NCBI GenBank assembly: GCA_947623455.1
Contig: OX392530.1
Location: forward strand, 870,501 to 934,500
DNA length: 64,000 nt
Direction of reading: 5' to 3'
Source of the DNA: Mimachlamys varia
Taxonomy: Eukaryota; Mollusca; Bivalvia; Pectinida; Pectinidae
Shown here: positions 34,256 through 48,400 of the stretch, in pieces
Layout of the letters: each line of letters begins with the position of its first letter
Position numbering within the stretch: the first letter of the stretch is position 1
Notes under the pieces: model-generated
Told to the model about the DNA's origin: nothing
Database searches by the model: none
The model's input: only the letters and a program-made list of their open reading frames with translations
Made by a program: the position numbers and the translations under genes

Positions 34256-37200
34256 GGTTTTTCTATACTCTTAGTATGGTCATTCCTGGTAATTCTATAC
34301 TCTTAGGATGGTCATTCCTGGTAATTCTATACTCTTAGTATGGTCATTCCTGGTTGTTCTATACTCTTAGGATGGTCATTCTTGGTTTTTCTATACTTTT
34401 AGGATGGTTATTCTTGGTTGTTCTCTACTCTTAGGATGGTCATTCCTGGTTGTTCTATACTCTTAGGATGGTCATTCTTGGTTGTTCTATACTGTTAGGA
34501 TGGTCATTCTTGGTTGTTCTCTACTCTTAGGATGGTCATTCTTGGTTGTTCTCTACTCTTAGTATGGTCATTCCTGGTAATTCTATACTCTTAGGATGGT
34601 CATTCTTGGTTTTTCTATACTTTTAGGATGGTCATTCCTGGTTGTTCTATACTCTTAGGATGGTCATTCCTGGTTGTTCTATACTCTTAGGATGGTCATT
34701 CCTGGTTGTTCTATACTGTTAGGATGGTCATTCTTGGTTTTTCTATACTTTTAGGATGGTCATTCCTGGTTGTTCTATACTCTTAGGATGGTCATTCTTG
34801 GTTTTTCTATACTTTTAGGATGGTCATTCCTGGTTGTTCTATACTCTTAGGATGGTCATTCCTGGTTGTTCTATACTCTTAGGATGGTCATTCTTGGTTT
34901 TTCTATACTTTTAGGATGGTCATTCCTGGTTGTTCTATACTCTTAGGATGGTCATTCCTGGTTGTTCTATACTCTTAGGATGGTCATTCTTGGTTTTTCT
35001 ATACTTTTAGGATGGTCATTCCTGGTTGTTCTATACTCTTAGGATGGTCATTCTTGGTTTTTCTATACTTTTAGGATGGTCATTCCTGGTTGTTCTATAC
35101 TGTTAGGATGGTCATTCCTGGTTGTTCTATACTCTTAGGATGGTCATTCCTGGTTGTTCTATACTCTTAGTATGTTCATTCTTGGTTGTTCTATACTTTT
35201 AGGATGGTCATTCCTGGTTGTTCTATACTCTTAGGATGGTCATTCCTGGTTGTTCTATACTCTTAGGATGGTCATTCTTGGTTTTTCTATACTTTTAGGA
35301 TGGTCATTCCTGGTTGTTCTATACTCTTAGGATGGTCATTCTTGGTTGTTCTATACTCTTAGGATGGTCATTCTTGGTTGTTGTATACTTTAAGGATGGT
35401 CATTGTTGGTTGTTCTATACTCTTAGGATGGTCATTCTTGGTTGTTCTCTACTCTTAGGATGTTCATTCTTGGTTGTTCTATACTCTTAGGATGGTCATT
35501 CTTGGTTGTTCTATACTCTTAGGATGGTCATTCTTGGTTGTTCTATACTCTTAGGATGGTAATTCTTAATTGTTCTATACTGTGAGGATGTTCATTCTTG
35601 GTTGTTCTATACTGTTAGGATGGTCATTCTTGGTTGTTCTATACTGTTAGGATGGTCATTCCTGGTTGTTCTATACTCTTAGGATGGTCATACTTGGTTG
35701 TTCTATACTCTTAGGATGGTCATTCCTGGTTGTTCTATACTCTTAGGATGGTCATTCTTGGTTGTTCTATACTCTTAGGATGGTCATACTTGGTTGTTCT
35801 ATACTCTTAGGATGGTCATACTTGGTTGTTCTATACTCTTAGTATGGTCATTCTTGGTTGTTCTATACTCTTAGGATGGTCATTCTTGGTTGTTGTATAC
35901 TCTTAGGATGGTCATTCTTGGTTGTTCTATACTTTTAGGATGGTTAATCTTGGTTGTTCTATACTCTTAGGATGGTCATTCTTGGTTGTTGTATACTCTT
36001 AGGATGGTCATTCTTGGTTGTTCTATACTCTTAGGATGGTAATTCTTGGTTGTTCTATACTCTTAGGATGGTCATACTTGGTTGTTCTATACTCTTAGTA
36101 TGGTCATTCCTGGTTGTTCTTTACTCTTAGTATGTTCATTCTTGGTTGTTCTATACTCTTAGGATGGTCATTCTTGGTTGTTCTATACTCTTAGGATGGT
36201 CATTCTTGGTTGTCCTATACTCTTAGGATGGTCATTCTTGGTTGTTCTATACTCTTAGGATGGTCATTCTTGGTTGTTGTATACTTTAAGGATGGTCATT
36301 GTTGGTTGTTCTATACTCTTAGGATGGTCATTCTTGGTTGTTCTCTACTCTTAGGATGTTCATTCTTGGTTGTTCTATACTCTTAGGATGGTCATTCTTG
36401 GTTGTTCTATACTCTTAGGATGGTCATTCTTGGTTGTTCTATACTCTTAGGATGGTAATTCTTAATTGTTCTATACTGTGAGGATGTTCATTCTTGGTTG
36501 TTCTATACTGTTAGGATGGTCATTCTTGGTTGTTCTATACTGTTAGGATGGTCATTCCTGGTTGTTCTATACTCTTAGGATGGTCATACTTGGTTGTTCT
36601 ATACTCTTAGGATGGTCATTCCTGGTTGTTCTATACTCTTAGGATGGTCATTCTTGGTTGTTCTATACTCTTAGGATGGTCATACTTGGTTGTTCTATAC
36701 TCTTAGGATGGTCATACTTGGTTGTTCTATACTCTTAGTATGGTCATTCTTGGTTGTTCTATACTCTTAGGATGGTCATTCTTGGTTGTTGTATACTCTT
36801 AGGATGGTCATTCTTGGTTGTTCTATACTTTTAGGATGGTTAATCTTGGTTGTTCTATACTCTTAGGATGGTCATTCTTGGTTGTTGTATACTCTTAGGA
36901 TGGTCATTCTTGGTTGTTCTATACTCTTAGGATGGTAATTCTTGGTTGTTCTATACTCTTAGGATGGTCATACTTGGTTGTTCTATACTCTTAGTATGGT
37001 CATTCCTGGTTGTTCTTTACTCTTAGTATGTTCATTCTTGGTTGTTCTATACTCTTAGGATGGTCATTCTTGGTTGTTCTATACTCTTAGGATGGTCATT
37101 CTTGGTTGTCCTATACTCTTAGGATGGTCATTCTTGGTTGTTCTATACTGTTAGGATGGTCATACTTGGTTGTTCTATACTCTTAGGATGGTCATACTTG

Positions 37201-38640
37201 GTTGTTCTATACTCTTAGGATGGTCATACTTGGTTGTTCTATACTCTTAGGATGGTCATTCTTGGTTGTTCTATACTGTTAGGATGGTCATTCCTGGTTG
37301 TTCTTTACTCTTAGGATGGTCATTCTTCGTTGTTCTATACTCTTAGGATGGTCATTCTTGGTTGTTCTATACTCTTAGTATGGTCATTCCTGGTTGTTCT
37401 ATACTCTTAGGATGGTCATTCCTGGTAATTCTATACTCTTAGTATGGTCATTCCTGGTTGTTCTATACTCTTAGGATGGTCATTCTTGGTTGTTCTATAC
37501 TGTTAGGATGGTCATTCCTGGTTGTTCTTTACTCTTAGGATGGTCATTCTTCGTTGTTCTATACTCTTAGGATGGTCATTCTTCGTTGTTCTATACTCTT
37601 AGGATGGTCATTCCTGGTTGTTCTATACTCTTAGTATGGTCATTCCTGGTTGTTCTATACTCTTAGTATGGTCATTCCTGGTAATTCTATACTCTTAGGA
37701 TGGTCATTCTTGGTTGTTCTATACTCTTAGTATGGTCATTCCTGGTTGTTCTATACTCTTAGGATGGTCATTCCTGGTAATTCTATACTCTTAGTATGGT
37801 CATTCCTGGTTGTTCTATACTCTTAGGATGGTCATTCTTGGTTTTTCTATACTTTTAGGATGGTTATTCTTGGTTGTTCTCTACTCTTAGGATGGTCATT
37901 CCTGGTTGTTCTATACTCTTAGGATGGTCATTCTTGGTTGTTCTATACTGTTAGGATGGTCATTCTTGGTTGTTCTCTACTCTTAGGATGGTCATTCTTG
38001 GTTGTTCTCTACTCTTAGTATGGTCATTCCTGGTAATTCTATACTCTTAGGATGGTCATTCTTGGTTTTTCTATACTTTTAGGATGGTCATTCCTGGTTG
38101 TTCTATACTCTTAGGATGGTCATTCCTGGTTGTTCTATACTCTTAGGATGGTCATTCCTGGTTGTTCTATACTGTTAGGATGGTCATTCTTGGTTTTTCT
38201 ATACTTTTAGGATGGTCATTCCTGGTTGTTCTATACTCTTAGGATGGTCATTCTTGGTTTTTCTATACTTTTAGGATGGTCATTCCTGGTTGTTCTATAC
38301 TCTTAGGATGGTCATTCCTGGTTGTTCTATACTCTTAGGATGGTCATTCTTGGTTTTTCTATACTTTTAGGATGGTCATTCCTGGTTGTTCTATACTCTT
38401 AGGATGGTCATTCCTGGTTGTTCTATACTCTTAGGATGGTCATTCTTGGTTTTTCTATACTTTTAGGATGGTCATTCCTGGTTGTTCTATACTCTTAGGA
38501 TGGTCATTCTTGGTTTTTCTATACTTTTAGGATGGTCATTCCTGGTTGTTCTATACTGTTAGGATGGTCATTCCTGGTTGTTCTATACTCTTAGGATGGT
38601 CATTCCTGGTTGTTCTATACTCTTAGTATGTTCATTCTTG
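34040..38640. repeat. 3,456-bp-spaced duplication enclosing an 896-bp tandem duplication
   Basis: GGATGGTTATTC occurs at 34403 and 37859 and TATGTTCATTC at 35171 and 38627, both offset 3,456 (108 units). Between them, ACTTTAAGG at 35387 and 36283, TGGTTAATC at 35941 and 36837, and TTGTCCTATAC at 36211 and 37107 repeat at offset 896 (28 units). Confidence 0.9.
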
Positions 38641-40284
38641 GTTGTTCTATACTCTTAGGATGGTCATACTTGGTTGTTATATACTCTTAGGATGGTCATT
38701 CCTGGTTGTTCTATACTCTTAGTATGGTCATTCCTGGTAATTCTATACTCTTAGGATGGTCATTCTTGGTTTTTCTATACTTTTAGGATGGTCATTCCTG
38801 GTTGTTCTATACTCTTAGGATGGTCATTCTTGGTTGTTCTATACTCTTAGGATGGTAATTCTTAATTGTTCTATACTCTTAGGATGGTCATTCTTGGTTG
38901 TTCTATACTTTTAGGATGGTCATTCCTGGTTGTTCTATACTCTTAGGATGGTCATTCATGGTTGTTCTATACTCTTAGTATGGTCATTCCTGGTAATTCT
39001 ATACTCTTAGGATGGTCATTCTTGGTTGTTCTATACTTTAGCGTCGGTCATTCCTGGTTGTTGTATACTCTTAGGACGGTCATTCATGGTTTTGTTCTCT
39101 ACTCTTAGGATGATCCTTCCTGGTTGTTCTATACTTTAAGGATGGTCATTGGTGGTTGTTCTATACTTTTAGGATGGTCATTCGTGGTTGTTCTATACTT
39201 TTAGAATGGTCCTTCTTGGTTGTTCTATACTCTTAGGATGGTCATTGTTGGTTGTTCTATACTCTTAGGATGGTCATTCTTGGTTGTTCTCTACTCTTAG
39301 GATGTTCATTCTTGGTTGTTCTATACTCTTAGGATGGTCATTCTTGGTTGTTCTATACTCTTAGGATGGTCATTCTTGGTTGTTCTATACTCTTAGGATG
39401 GTAATTCTTAATTGTTCTATACTGTGAGGATGTTCATTCTTGGTTGTTCTATACTGTTAGGATGGTCATTCCTGGTTGTTCTATACTGTTAGGATGGTCA
39501 TTCTTGGTTGTTCTATACTGTTAGGATGGTCATTCTTGGTTGTTCTATACTGTTAGGATGGTCATTCCTGGTTGTTCTATACTCTTAGGATGGTCATTCT
39601 TGGTTGTTGTATACTCTTAGGATGGTCATTCTTGGTTGTTCTCTACTCTTAGGATGGTCATTCCTGGTTGTTCTATACTCTTAGGATGGTCATTCCTGGT
39701 TGTTCTATACTGTTAGGATGGTCATTCTTGGTTGTTCTATACTGTTAGGATGGTCATTCTTGGTTGTTCTATACTGTTAGGATGGTCATTCCTGGTTGTT
39801 CTATACTCTTAGTATGGTCATTCTTGGTTGTTGTATACTCTTAGGATGGTCATTCTTGGTTGTTCTCTACTCTTAGGATGGTCATTCCTGGTAATTCTAT
39901 ACTCTTAGGATGGTCATTCTTGGTTGTTCTCTACTCTTAGGATGGTCATTCCTGGTTGTTCTATACTCTTAGGATGGTCATTCCTGGTTGTTCTATACTC
40001 TTAGTATGGTCATTCTTGGTTGATCTTTACTCTTAGGATGGTCATTCTTGGTTGTTCTCTACTCTTAGGATGGTCATTCCTGGTTGTTCTATACTCTTAG
40101 GATGGTCATTCCTGGTTGTTCTATACTCTTAGTATGGTCATTCCTGGTTTTTCTATACTTTTAGGATGGTCATTCCTGGTTGTTCTATACTCTTAGGATG
40201 GTCATTCTTGGTTGTTCTATACTCTTAGGATGGTAATTCTTAATTGTTCTATACTCTTCGGATGTTCATTTTTGGTTGTTCTAT

Positions 40285-40880
40285 ACTCTTAGGATGGTCA
40301 TTCATGGTTGTTCTTTACTCATGGGATGGTCATTGTTGGTTGGTCTATACTGTTAGGATGGCCAATCTTGGTTGTTCTATACTCTTAAGATGGTAATTCT
40401 TTATTGTTCTATACTCTTAGGAAGGTCATTTTTGGTTGTTCTATACTCTTAGGATGTTGATAAGGGGTTGTTTTATACTCTTAGGATGGTCATTCTAGAT
40501 TGTTCTATACTCTTAGGGTGGTCATTCTTGGTTGTTCTATACTCTTTGGGTGGTCATTGTTGGTTGTTCTATACTATAAGGGTGGTCTTTGTTGGTTGTT
40601 CTATACTCTTTGGGTGGTCATTGTTGGTTGTTCTATACTCTTTGGGTGGTCATTGATGGTTGTTCTATACCCTTTGGGTGGTGATTGTTGGTTGTTCTAT
40701 ACCTTTTGGGTGGTGATTGTTGGTTCTTTACTCTTAGGGTGATCTTTGTTGGTTGTTCTATATCCCTTGGGTGGTCATTGATGGTTGTTCTATACCCTTT
40801 GGGTGGTGATTGTTGGTTCTATACTCTTTGGGTGGTCATTGTTGGTTGTTTAAACTTTTTGGGTGGTCATTGTTGGTTGT
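40285..40880. repeat. Right copy of the ~600-bp block (see 24890)
   Basis: Nearly identical to 24,890-25,510. The two differ by a one-base indel (CTTAGGAGG versus CTTAGGAAGG) and a few substitutions. Confidence 0.9.
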
Positions 40881-43060
40881 TCTATACTCTTTGGGTGGTC
40901 ATTGTTGGTTGTTCTATACTCTTTGGGTGGTCATTGTTGGTTGTTCTATACTCTTTGGGTGGTCATTGTTGGTTGTTTAAACTTTTTGGGTGGTCATTGT
41001 TGGTTGTTCTATGTGTGCTCTTAGGGTGGTCATTGTTGGTTGTTCTATGTATGCTCTTAGGGTGGTCATTGTTGGTTGTTCTATACTCTTTGGGTGGTCA
41101 TTGTTGGTTGTTCTATACTCTTTGGGTGGTCATTGTTGGTTGTTTAAACTTTTTGGGTGGTCATTGTTGGTTGTTCTATGTATGCTCTTAGGGTGGTCAT
41201 TGGTGGTTGTTCTATTCCCTTAAGATGGTCATTTTTGGTTGTTCTATACTCTTAGGGTGGTTATTTGTGGCTGTTTTATACTCTTTGGGTAGTCATAGAT
41301 AGCTGATGTCATTAATTGGCGTTTGTTCCATTCTGTATGATCGGTCATTGGTGGTTCCGTTATTGTTCATTGTGGTTGTTCTGTTTTCTTTTCCCGTTCA
41401 TTGGTGGTTGTTTTATACTCTCAGGCGGTCATTATTGGTTCTATACTTTTTTAGTTGGTCCGTTGCAGTTGTTTTTGAACTCTTTGGGTGGTCATTGTTG
41501 GTTGTTCTATACGCTTAGGGTGGTCATTGTTGGTTTGTTCTATACTCTTTGGGAGGTTATTGTTGGTTGTTCTATATTCTTAGGGTGTTCATTGTTGGTT
41601 CTATACTCTTTGGGTGGTGATTGTTGGTTCTATACTCTTTGGGTGGTAATTGATGGTTGTTCTATACTCTTTGGGTGGTCATTGTTGGTTCTACACTCTT
41701 AGGTTGGTCTTTGTTGGTTGTTCTATACTCTTTGGGTGGTCATTGATGGTTGTTCTATACCCTTTGGGTGGTCATTGATGGCTGTTCTATACCCTTTGGG
41801 TGGTGATTGTATGTTGTTCTATACCCTTTGGGTGGTGATTGTTGGTTCTTTACTCTTAGGGTGGTCATTGTTGGTTGTTCTATACTCTTTGGGAGGGAGG
41901 TTATTGTTGGTTGTTCTATACTCTTTGGGTGGTCATTGTTGGTTGTTCTATACTCTTTGGGTGGTCATTGTTGGTTGTTCTATACTCTTTGGCTGGTTAT
42001 TGTTTGTTGTTCTAAACTTTTTGGATGGTCATTGTTGGTTGTTCTATGCTCTTAGGATGGTCATTGTTGGTTGTTCTATACTCTTTTGGTGGTCATTGGT
42101 GGTTGTTCTTTACTCTTAGGGTGGTCATTGGTGGTTGTTCTATACTCTTAGGGTGGTCATTGGTGGTTGTTTTATACTCTTTGGGTGGTCATCGATGGTT
42201 GTTTTATACCCTTTGGGTGGTGATTGTTGGTTCTATACTCTTAGGGTGGTCATTGATGGTTGTTCTATACTCTTAGGGTGGTCATTGGTGGTTGTTTTGA
42301 ACTCTTTGGCTGGTCCTTTGTGGTTGTTTTTAACTCTTTGGGTGGTCCTTTGTGGTTGTTTTTAACTCTTTAGGAGGTCGTTGGTGGTTGTTCTCTACTC
42401 TTTGATCGGTCATTGTTTTATACTCTATGAATGGTCATTTGCGGCTGTTTTATACCTTTTTGGTGGTCATTGGTAATTGTTCTATTCTCTATTTGCGGGC
42501 ATAAGTGGTTGTTTTTTATTCTTTAGTGGTCATTGGTTGTTGTTCTATACTATTTGGATGGTCATTTTTGGTTGTTCTATACTCCTTGATCGGTCATTGG
42601 TAGTCGTTCTCAAATTTTTTGGTGGTCACAGGTGGTTGTTCTATAATCCTTGGGTGGTTATTGGTGTTTTTCTGTACTCTTTCTGTGGTCACGAGTGGTT
42701 GGTCTATACTTTTTGGTTGGTTATTAGTGATTTTTCTATGCTCTTTATACAGTCATTGGTGGTCATTTTTCATTGGTCCTTGGTGGTTGTTCTATAATCT
42801 TTGGTTGGCCATTTGAAGAATTGTTTATACTCTTTGGATGGTCATTGGTGATTGTTCTATACTGTTTGGGTGGTCATTTGTGGTGGTTCGATGTCCATTT
42901 TGTCGGTCCTTGTTGGTTCTACTCTTTAAACGGTCATTTGTACTCTTTAGCTTGTAATTGGGATTTGTAATTTGGTCATTGGTCGGTTCCTGGTGTTGTA
43001 TACTCTTTAAGCGGACATTGTGGGTTGTTTTATACTCTTTGGTCGGTTATTGGTGGTTGT

Positions 43061-44650
43061 TCTATTCCCTTGGGATGGTTCTAGGTGTTATATACTCTTT
43101 TGCTGGGCTTTGTTTGTCGGTTGTCTATACACTTTAGGCGGCCATTGATGATGGTTCTGTACATGGTCATTTGGCTGTCGTTGGCGGTTATTTAACAGTC
43201 ATTAGTCTTTCATTGGTGGTTGTTCTGCACAAGATTTCTGCGTCCTGTTTGATCCTGTTAGAGATAACAAATACAATGTGGTTATTTCCTGTGATACCAA
43301 AATACCAATAAATGTGCATATATAGTCGAACATCGTTTTCTCGAAGTCAACGGGGACATAGGAAAACTTATCCGAGTATTCGAGTTACATGAGTTTGAAT
43401 GATATTGTAAAATTTGGGATGAACCGACTAAATACTTCGAGTTAAACGTGGTCTTCAAGCTGTACGAGTTCGAAATAACAAGATTCTAAGGCACTACACA
43501 TTTACAATCATTATTGCTTTAAACAAAGGGTTTTCTTCAGCCTTAACCAAGAAGAATATCCGATATATTAACATACCTAAACGTTAGCAGATTTGTACCC
43601 AGTGACATGGGATGATGTTCTTAATATGAGCTTATTTTAGGACTGTGATAGTTTATGTAATATAAATTATACCTGTGTTGTAAGGAATTGGTGTTGTCAA
43701 CGCTGGACTGGTACGAAATTCTGTCTCTAGTTACCGAGTGTTCTGTAAATGGTTGTCATAGCAATGGTGGTCTTTCTTGGATTGATGTCCTCAAACAAAT
43801 TGTTACTTTTATCAGTTATATTTTAGTCCGTCATCCACCACAGGAGTTCTACGTGATCATATCTGTTGTTCATCTCTGCATCCTATTTGATCCTGCTGAA
43901 ACAGATATATTATGGATTGTCACAAGCTGTGGTTCTGTCTGCAACTGTCTGTAGCTGATATTTGTACAATACTCATTGTTCTGTCACTTGGTTCAATTTT
44001 CTGGTTTGTATGTGCCGGTTTATCCATTCTATTTCGTGTGTTCTACATCATAATGTGCTCTGGTCAGTCATAGATTACGCTTCTTCCTTATGATTGTTTT
44101 CCTAACACTCTGCTGTAGCTGTCACTTCCATCTTTTGCTGGCTTTTTAACATTGCTGTCTCCTCTCCTGGTCGTCGCATTTGTTGTCCTGTGTTTTTGTC
44201 CGTTTTGTTTCATTATTTCGACAGTGATTTGTCCGATATTGCTTCCATTTTCTGAGCAACCAATGTTCTAACTTTGATTGATAATTGGTTGTTGTTAAAA
44301 AGCGTTTGGTTGGTTATAGGTGGTTGACCCATACTTTTAAGCAAGTCATTAATATTTTACTCTTGGAGCGACCATTGGTGCTTGCCTTTATACTCTTATG
44401 GTTGGACATTGTTGGTAGTTTAATGTACTTTGGTTATTTGCGATTCCATACCCATTGGTTAGTCGAAAGTAGTTATTCTATACACTTGTCCGTCATAGAT
44501 TATTGTTCCATATTCTTTTGGTCCGACATTGTCTCTTTCGTCTATCACCGTGGGTTGTTTCATACGCATGTCACTGATGAACCGTTGTTAATCATTCCTC
44601 ATTTTTTGGGCAAACATTTCAATATGTTGATTCACTTATTTGTACTTGTT
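43061..44650. other. Degenerate satellite edge and unique DNA
   Basis: Decayed GTTCTATACTCTTT/GGTCATTGG words continue to about 43,230 and reappear sparsely at 44,280-44,560. Positions 43,322-43,495 hold a TCGAG/TTCGA-rich stretch resembling a dispersed repeat. Frames of 88 codons (43688-43954) and 148 codons (44285-44731) match nothing I know, and the second reads through satellite-like words. Confidence 0.5.
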
Positions 44651-45431
44651 CCAGCTGAAATTGGAATATGTATCCAGTACAGCCTATTGAGGCATATCTA
44701 TTCCATCCCTGTTCCAGTACAGCCAAACTAGGAATCTGCTACGGACAGCTCCAGTACTGCCATACGAGGTCCGGTATTCCCAGGATCTGCAATATTAATC
44801 TGACAGAGTGTAATCATTTTGAAAGGTTTGCAATGGCATCGTTTTACCAAACCAATTTTTGGTAAAATCGGCGATACCTTACCGCCGCCACGTATAAAAA
44901 CGATACCTTCAGACTATTGTCATCAGGCCGCGTACTGTTCATAACAAAGCACATTTGCTTGTAATAACAGTAAATATGTTGTAGAAAAAGGACACAAAAT
45001 GGTGAGAAACCAAATCCAAGTCGGCATATCCAAACACTATCATACCCTCATGTCAGTCAAATTATGAACGCTGCTGATTTCTCCCAAGTCAACCGCCCCG
45101 TATTCAACCTTTTTTCACATGTTTTCAAACAAGTAAATCCCAAAACAATCACACACCAATGATTGTGAGGGATTTTCATGAAGAATACAATGCAAAGCCA
45201 GAGAAAAACACAGTTTGAAAGACCCGATCAAAGATCAACATTGTCCATTTCTTCAACTGCAAGATTGAGTTAGGTTTGGAAGCAGCCTTGTTGGAATTTA
45301 GATCCGACGCATTATCTATCCTTCATTCTTACAACACATTGAGAAAAAGAAAGAATATTACCGTTCTGCAGATGAAAATACCTGACCGCGCCGCGGTCAA
45401 GGTGCTCCACATCCAGTACAGCTTTTGAGGT

Positions 45432-48400
45432 ATGTCGGCAGCAACTCCTCTGCATCCAGTAACAGCCTATCGAGGTATCTCTCCTCCATCCCTGTTCCAG
45501 TACAGCCAAACTAGGAAACTGCAACATCCAGCTCCAGTACTGCCATACGAGGTCCGGTATTCCCAAGATCTGCAAAATTATTCTGATAGAGTGTAATCAT
45601 TTTGAACGGTTTGCAATAGTATCGTTTTACCAAACCAATTTTTGGTAAAATCGGCGATACCTTACCGCCGCCACGTATAAAAACGATACCTTCAAACTAT
45701 TGTCATCAGGCCGCGTACTGTTCATAACAAAGCACATTTGCTTGTAATAACAGTAAATATGTTGTAGAAAAAGGACACAAAATGGTGAGAAACCAAATCC
45801 AAGTCGGCATATCCAAACACTATCATACCCTCATGTCAGTCAAATTATGAACGCTGCTGATTTCTCCCAAGTCAACCGCCCCGCAATTAACCTTTTTTCA
45901 CATGTTTTCAAACAAGTAAATCCCAAAACAATCACACACTAATGATTGTGAGGGATTTTCATGAAGAATACAATGCAAAGCCAGAGAAAAACACAGTTTG
46001 AAAGACCCGATCAAAGATCAACATTGTCCATTTCTTCAACTGCAAGATTGAGTTAGGTTTGGAAGCAGCCTTGTTGGAATTTAGATCCGACGCATTATCT
46101 ATCCTTCATTCTTACAACACATTGAGAAAAAGAAAGAATATTACCGTTCTGCAGATGAAAATACCTGACCGCGCCGCGGTCAAGGTGCTCCACATCCAGT
46201 ACAGCTTTTGAGGTATGTCGGCAGCAACTCCTCTGCATCCAGTACAGCCTATCAAGGTATATCTCCTCCATCCCCGTTCCAATACAGCCAAACTAGGAAA
46301 CTGCAACACCCAGCTCCAGTACTGCCATACGAGGTCCGGTATTCCCAAGATCTGCAAAATTATTCTGATAGAGTGTAATCATTTTGAAAGGTTTGCAATA
46401 GTATCGTTTTACCAAACCAATTTTTGGTAAAATCGGCGATACCTTACCGCCGCCACGTATAAAAACGATACCTTCAAACTATTGTCATCAGGCCGCGAAC
46501 TGTTCATTACAAAGCACATTTGCTTGTAATAACAGTAAATATGTTGTAGAAAAAGGACACAAAATGGTGAGAAACCAAATCCAAGTCGGCATATCCAAAC
46601 ACTATCATACCCTCATGTCAGTCAAATTATGAACGCTGCTGATTTCTCCCAAGTCAACCGCCCCGTATTCAACCTTTTTTCACATGTTTTCAAACAAGTA
46701 AATCCCAAAACAATCACACACCAATGATTGTGAGGGATTTTCATGAAGAATACAATGCAAAGCCAGAGAAAAACACAGTTTGAAAGACCCGATCAAAGAT
46801 CAACATTGTCCATTTTTTCAACTGCAAGATTGAGTTAGGTTTGGAAGCAGCCTTGTTGGAATTTAGATCCGACGCATTATCTTTCCTTCATTCTTACAAC
46901 ACATTGAGAAAAAGAAAGAATATTACCGTTCTGCAGATGAAAATACCTGACCGCGCCACAGTCAAGGTGCTCCACATCCAGTACAGCTTTTGAGGTATGT
47001 CGGCAGCAACTCCTCTGCATCCAGTACAGCCTATCGAGGTATCTCTCCTCCATCCCTGTTCCAGTACAGCCAAACTAGGAATCTGCTACGGACAGCTCCC
47101 GTACTGCCATACAAGGTCTGGTATTCCAAGGATCTGCAATGTTAATCTGACAGAGTGTAATCATTTTGAAAGGTTTGCAATAGTATCGTTTTACCAAACC
47201 AATTTTTGGTAAAATCGGCGATACCTTACCGCCGCCACGTATAAAAACGATACCTTCAAACTATTGTCATCAGGCCGCGAACTGTTCATTACAAAGCACT
47301 TTTGCTTGTAATAACAGTAAATATGTTGTAGAAGAAGGACAGGAAATGGCAAGAAACCAAATCCAAGTCGGCCTTTCCAAACACTAACCTACTCCTCATG
47401 CAAGAGTGAGTTAGGTTTGAAAGCAGCCTTGTTGGAATTTAGATCCGACGCATTATCTTTCCTTCATTCTTACAACACATTGAGAAAAAGAAAGAATATT
47501 ACCGTTCTGCAGATGAAAATACCTGACCGCGCCGCGGTCAAGGTGCTCCACATCCAGTACAGCTTTTGAGGTATGTCGGCAGCAACTCCTCTGCATCCAG
47601 TACAGCCTATCGAGGTATCTCTCCTCCATCCCTGTTCCAGTACAGCCAAACTAGGAATCTGCTACGGACAGCTCCCGTACTGCCATACAAGGTCTGGTAT
47701 TCCAAGGATCTGCAATGTTAATCTGACAGAGTGTAATCATTTTGAAAGGTTTGCAATAGTATCGTTTTACCAAACCAATTTTTGGTAAAATCGGCGATAC
47801 CTTACCGCCGCCACGTATAAAAACGATACCTTCAAACTATTGTCATCAGGCCGCGAACTGTTCATTACAAAGCACTTTTGCTTGTAATAACAGTAAATAT
47901 GTTGTAGAAAAAGGACACAAAATGGTGAGAAACCAAATCCAAGTCGGCATATCCAAACACTATCATACCCTCATGTCAGTCAAATTATGAACGCTGCTGA
48001 TTTCTCCCAAGTCAACCGCCCCGTATTCAACCTTTTTTCACATGTTTTCAAACAAGTAAATCCCAAAACAATCACACACCAATGATTGTGAGGGATTTTC
48101 ATGAAGAATACAATGCAAAGCCAGAGAAAAACACAGTTTGAAAGACCCGATCAAAGATCAACATTGTCCATTTTTTCAACTGCAAGATTGAGTTAGGTTT
48201 GGAAGCAGCCTTGTTGGAATTTAGATCCGACGCATTATCTATCCTTCATTCTTACAACACATTGAGAAAAAGAAAGAATATTACCGTTCTGCAGATGAAA
48301 ATACCTGACCGCGCCGCGGTCAAGGTGCTCCACATCCAGTACAGCTTTTGAGGTATGTCGGCAGCAACTCCTCTGCATCCAGTAACAGCCTATCGAGGTA

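Larger units (their letters stand above)
22431..43060. repeat. 32-bp satellite array, about 20.6 kb (~640 copies)
   Basis: The unit includes TTGGTTGTTCTATACTCTTA and GGATGGTCATTC. The period is 32 with occasional 31-34-bp units. Common variants are CTGTTAGG, CTTAGTATGG, TTCCTGG, CATACTTGG, GGTAATTC and, in two separate zones, CTTTGGGTGG. The zones at 25,100-25,550 and 40,510-42,300 are rich in CTTTGGGTGG; the stretch between them is mostly CTTAGGATGG. The plus strand is T- and G-rich. Frames such as GCSILLGWS repeats are translation artefacts. Confidence 0.98.

Noticed and set aside
22431..43060. Many frames reading GCSILLGW / VVLYSLGG
   Set aside because: Hydrophobic translations of a 32-bp satellite that change frame every unit. 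They look like membrane segments only because the strand is T-rich.
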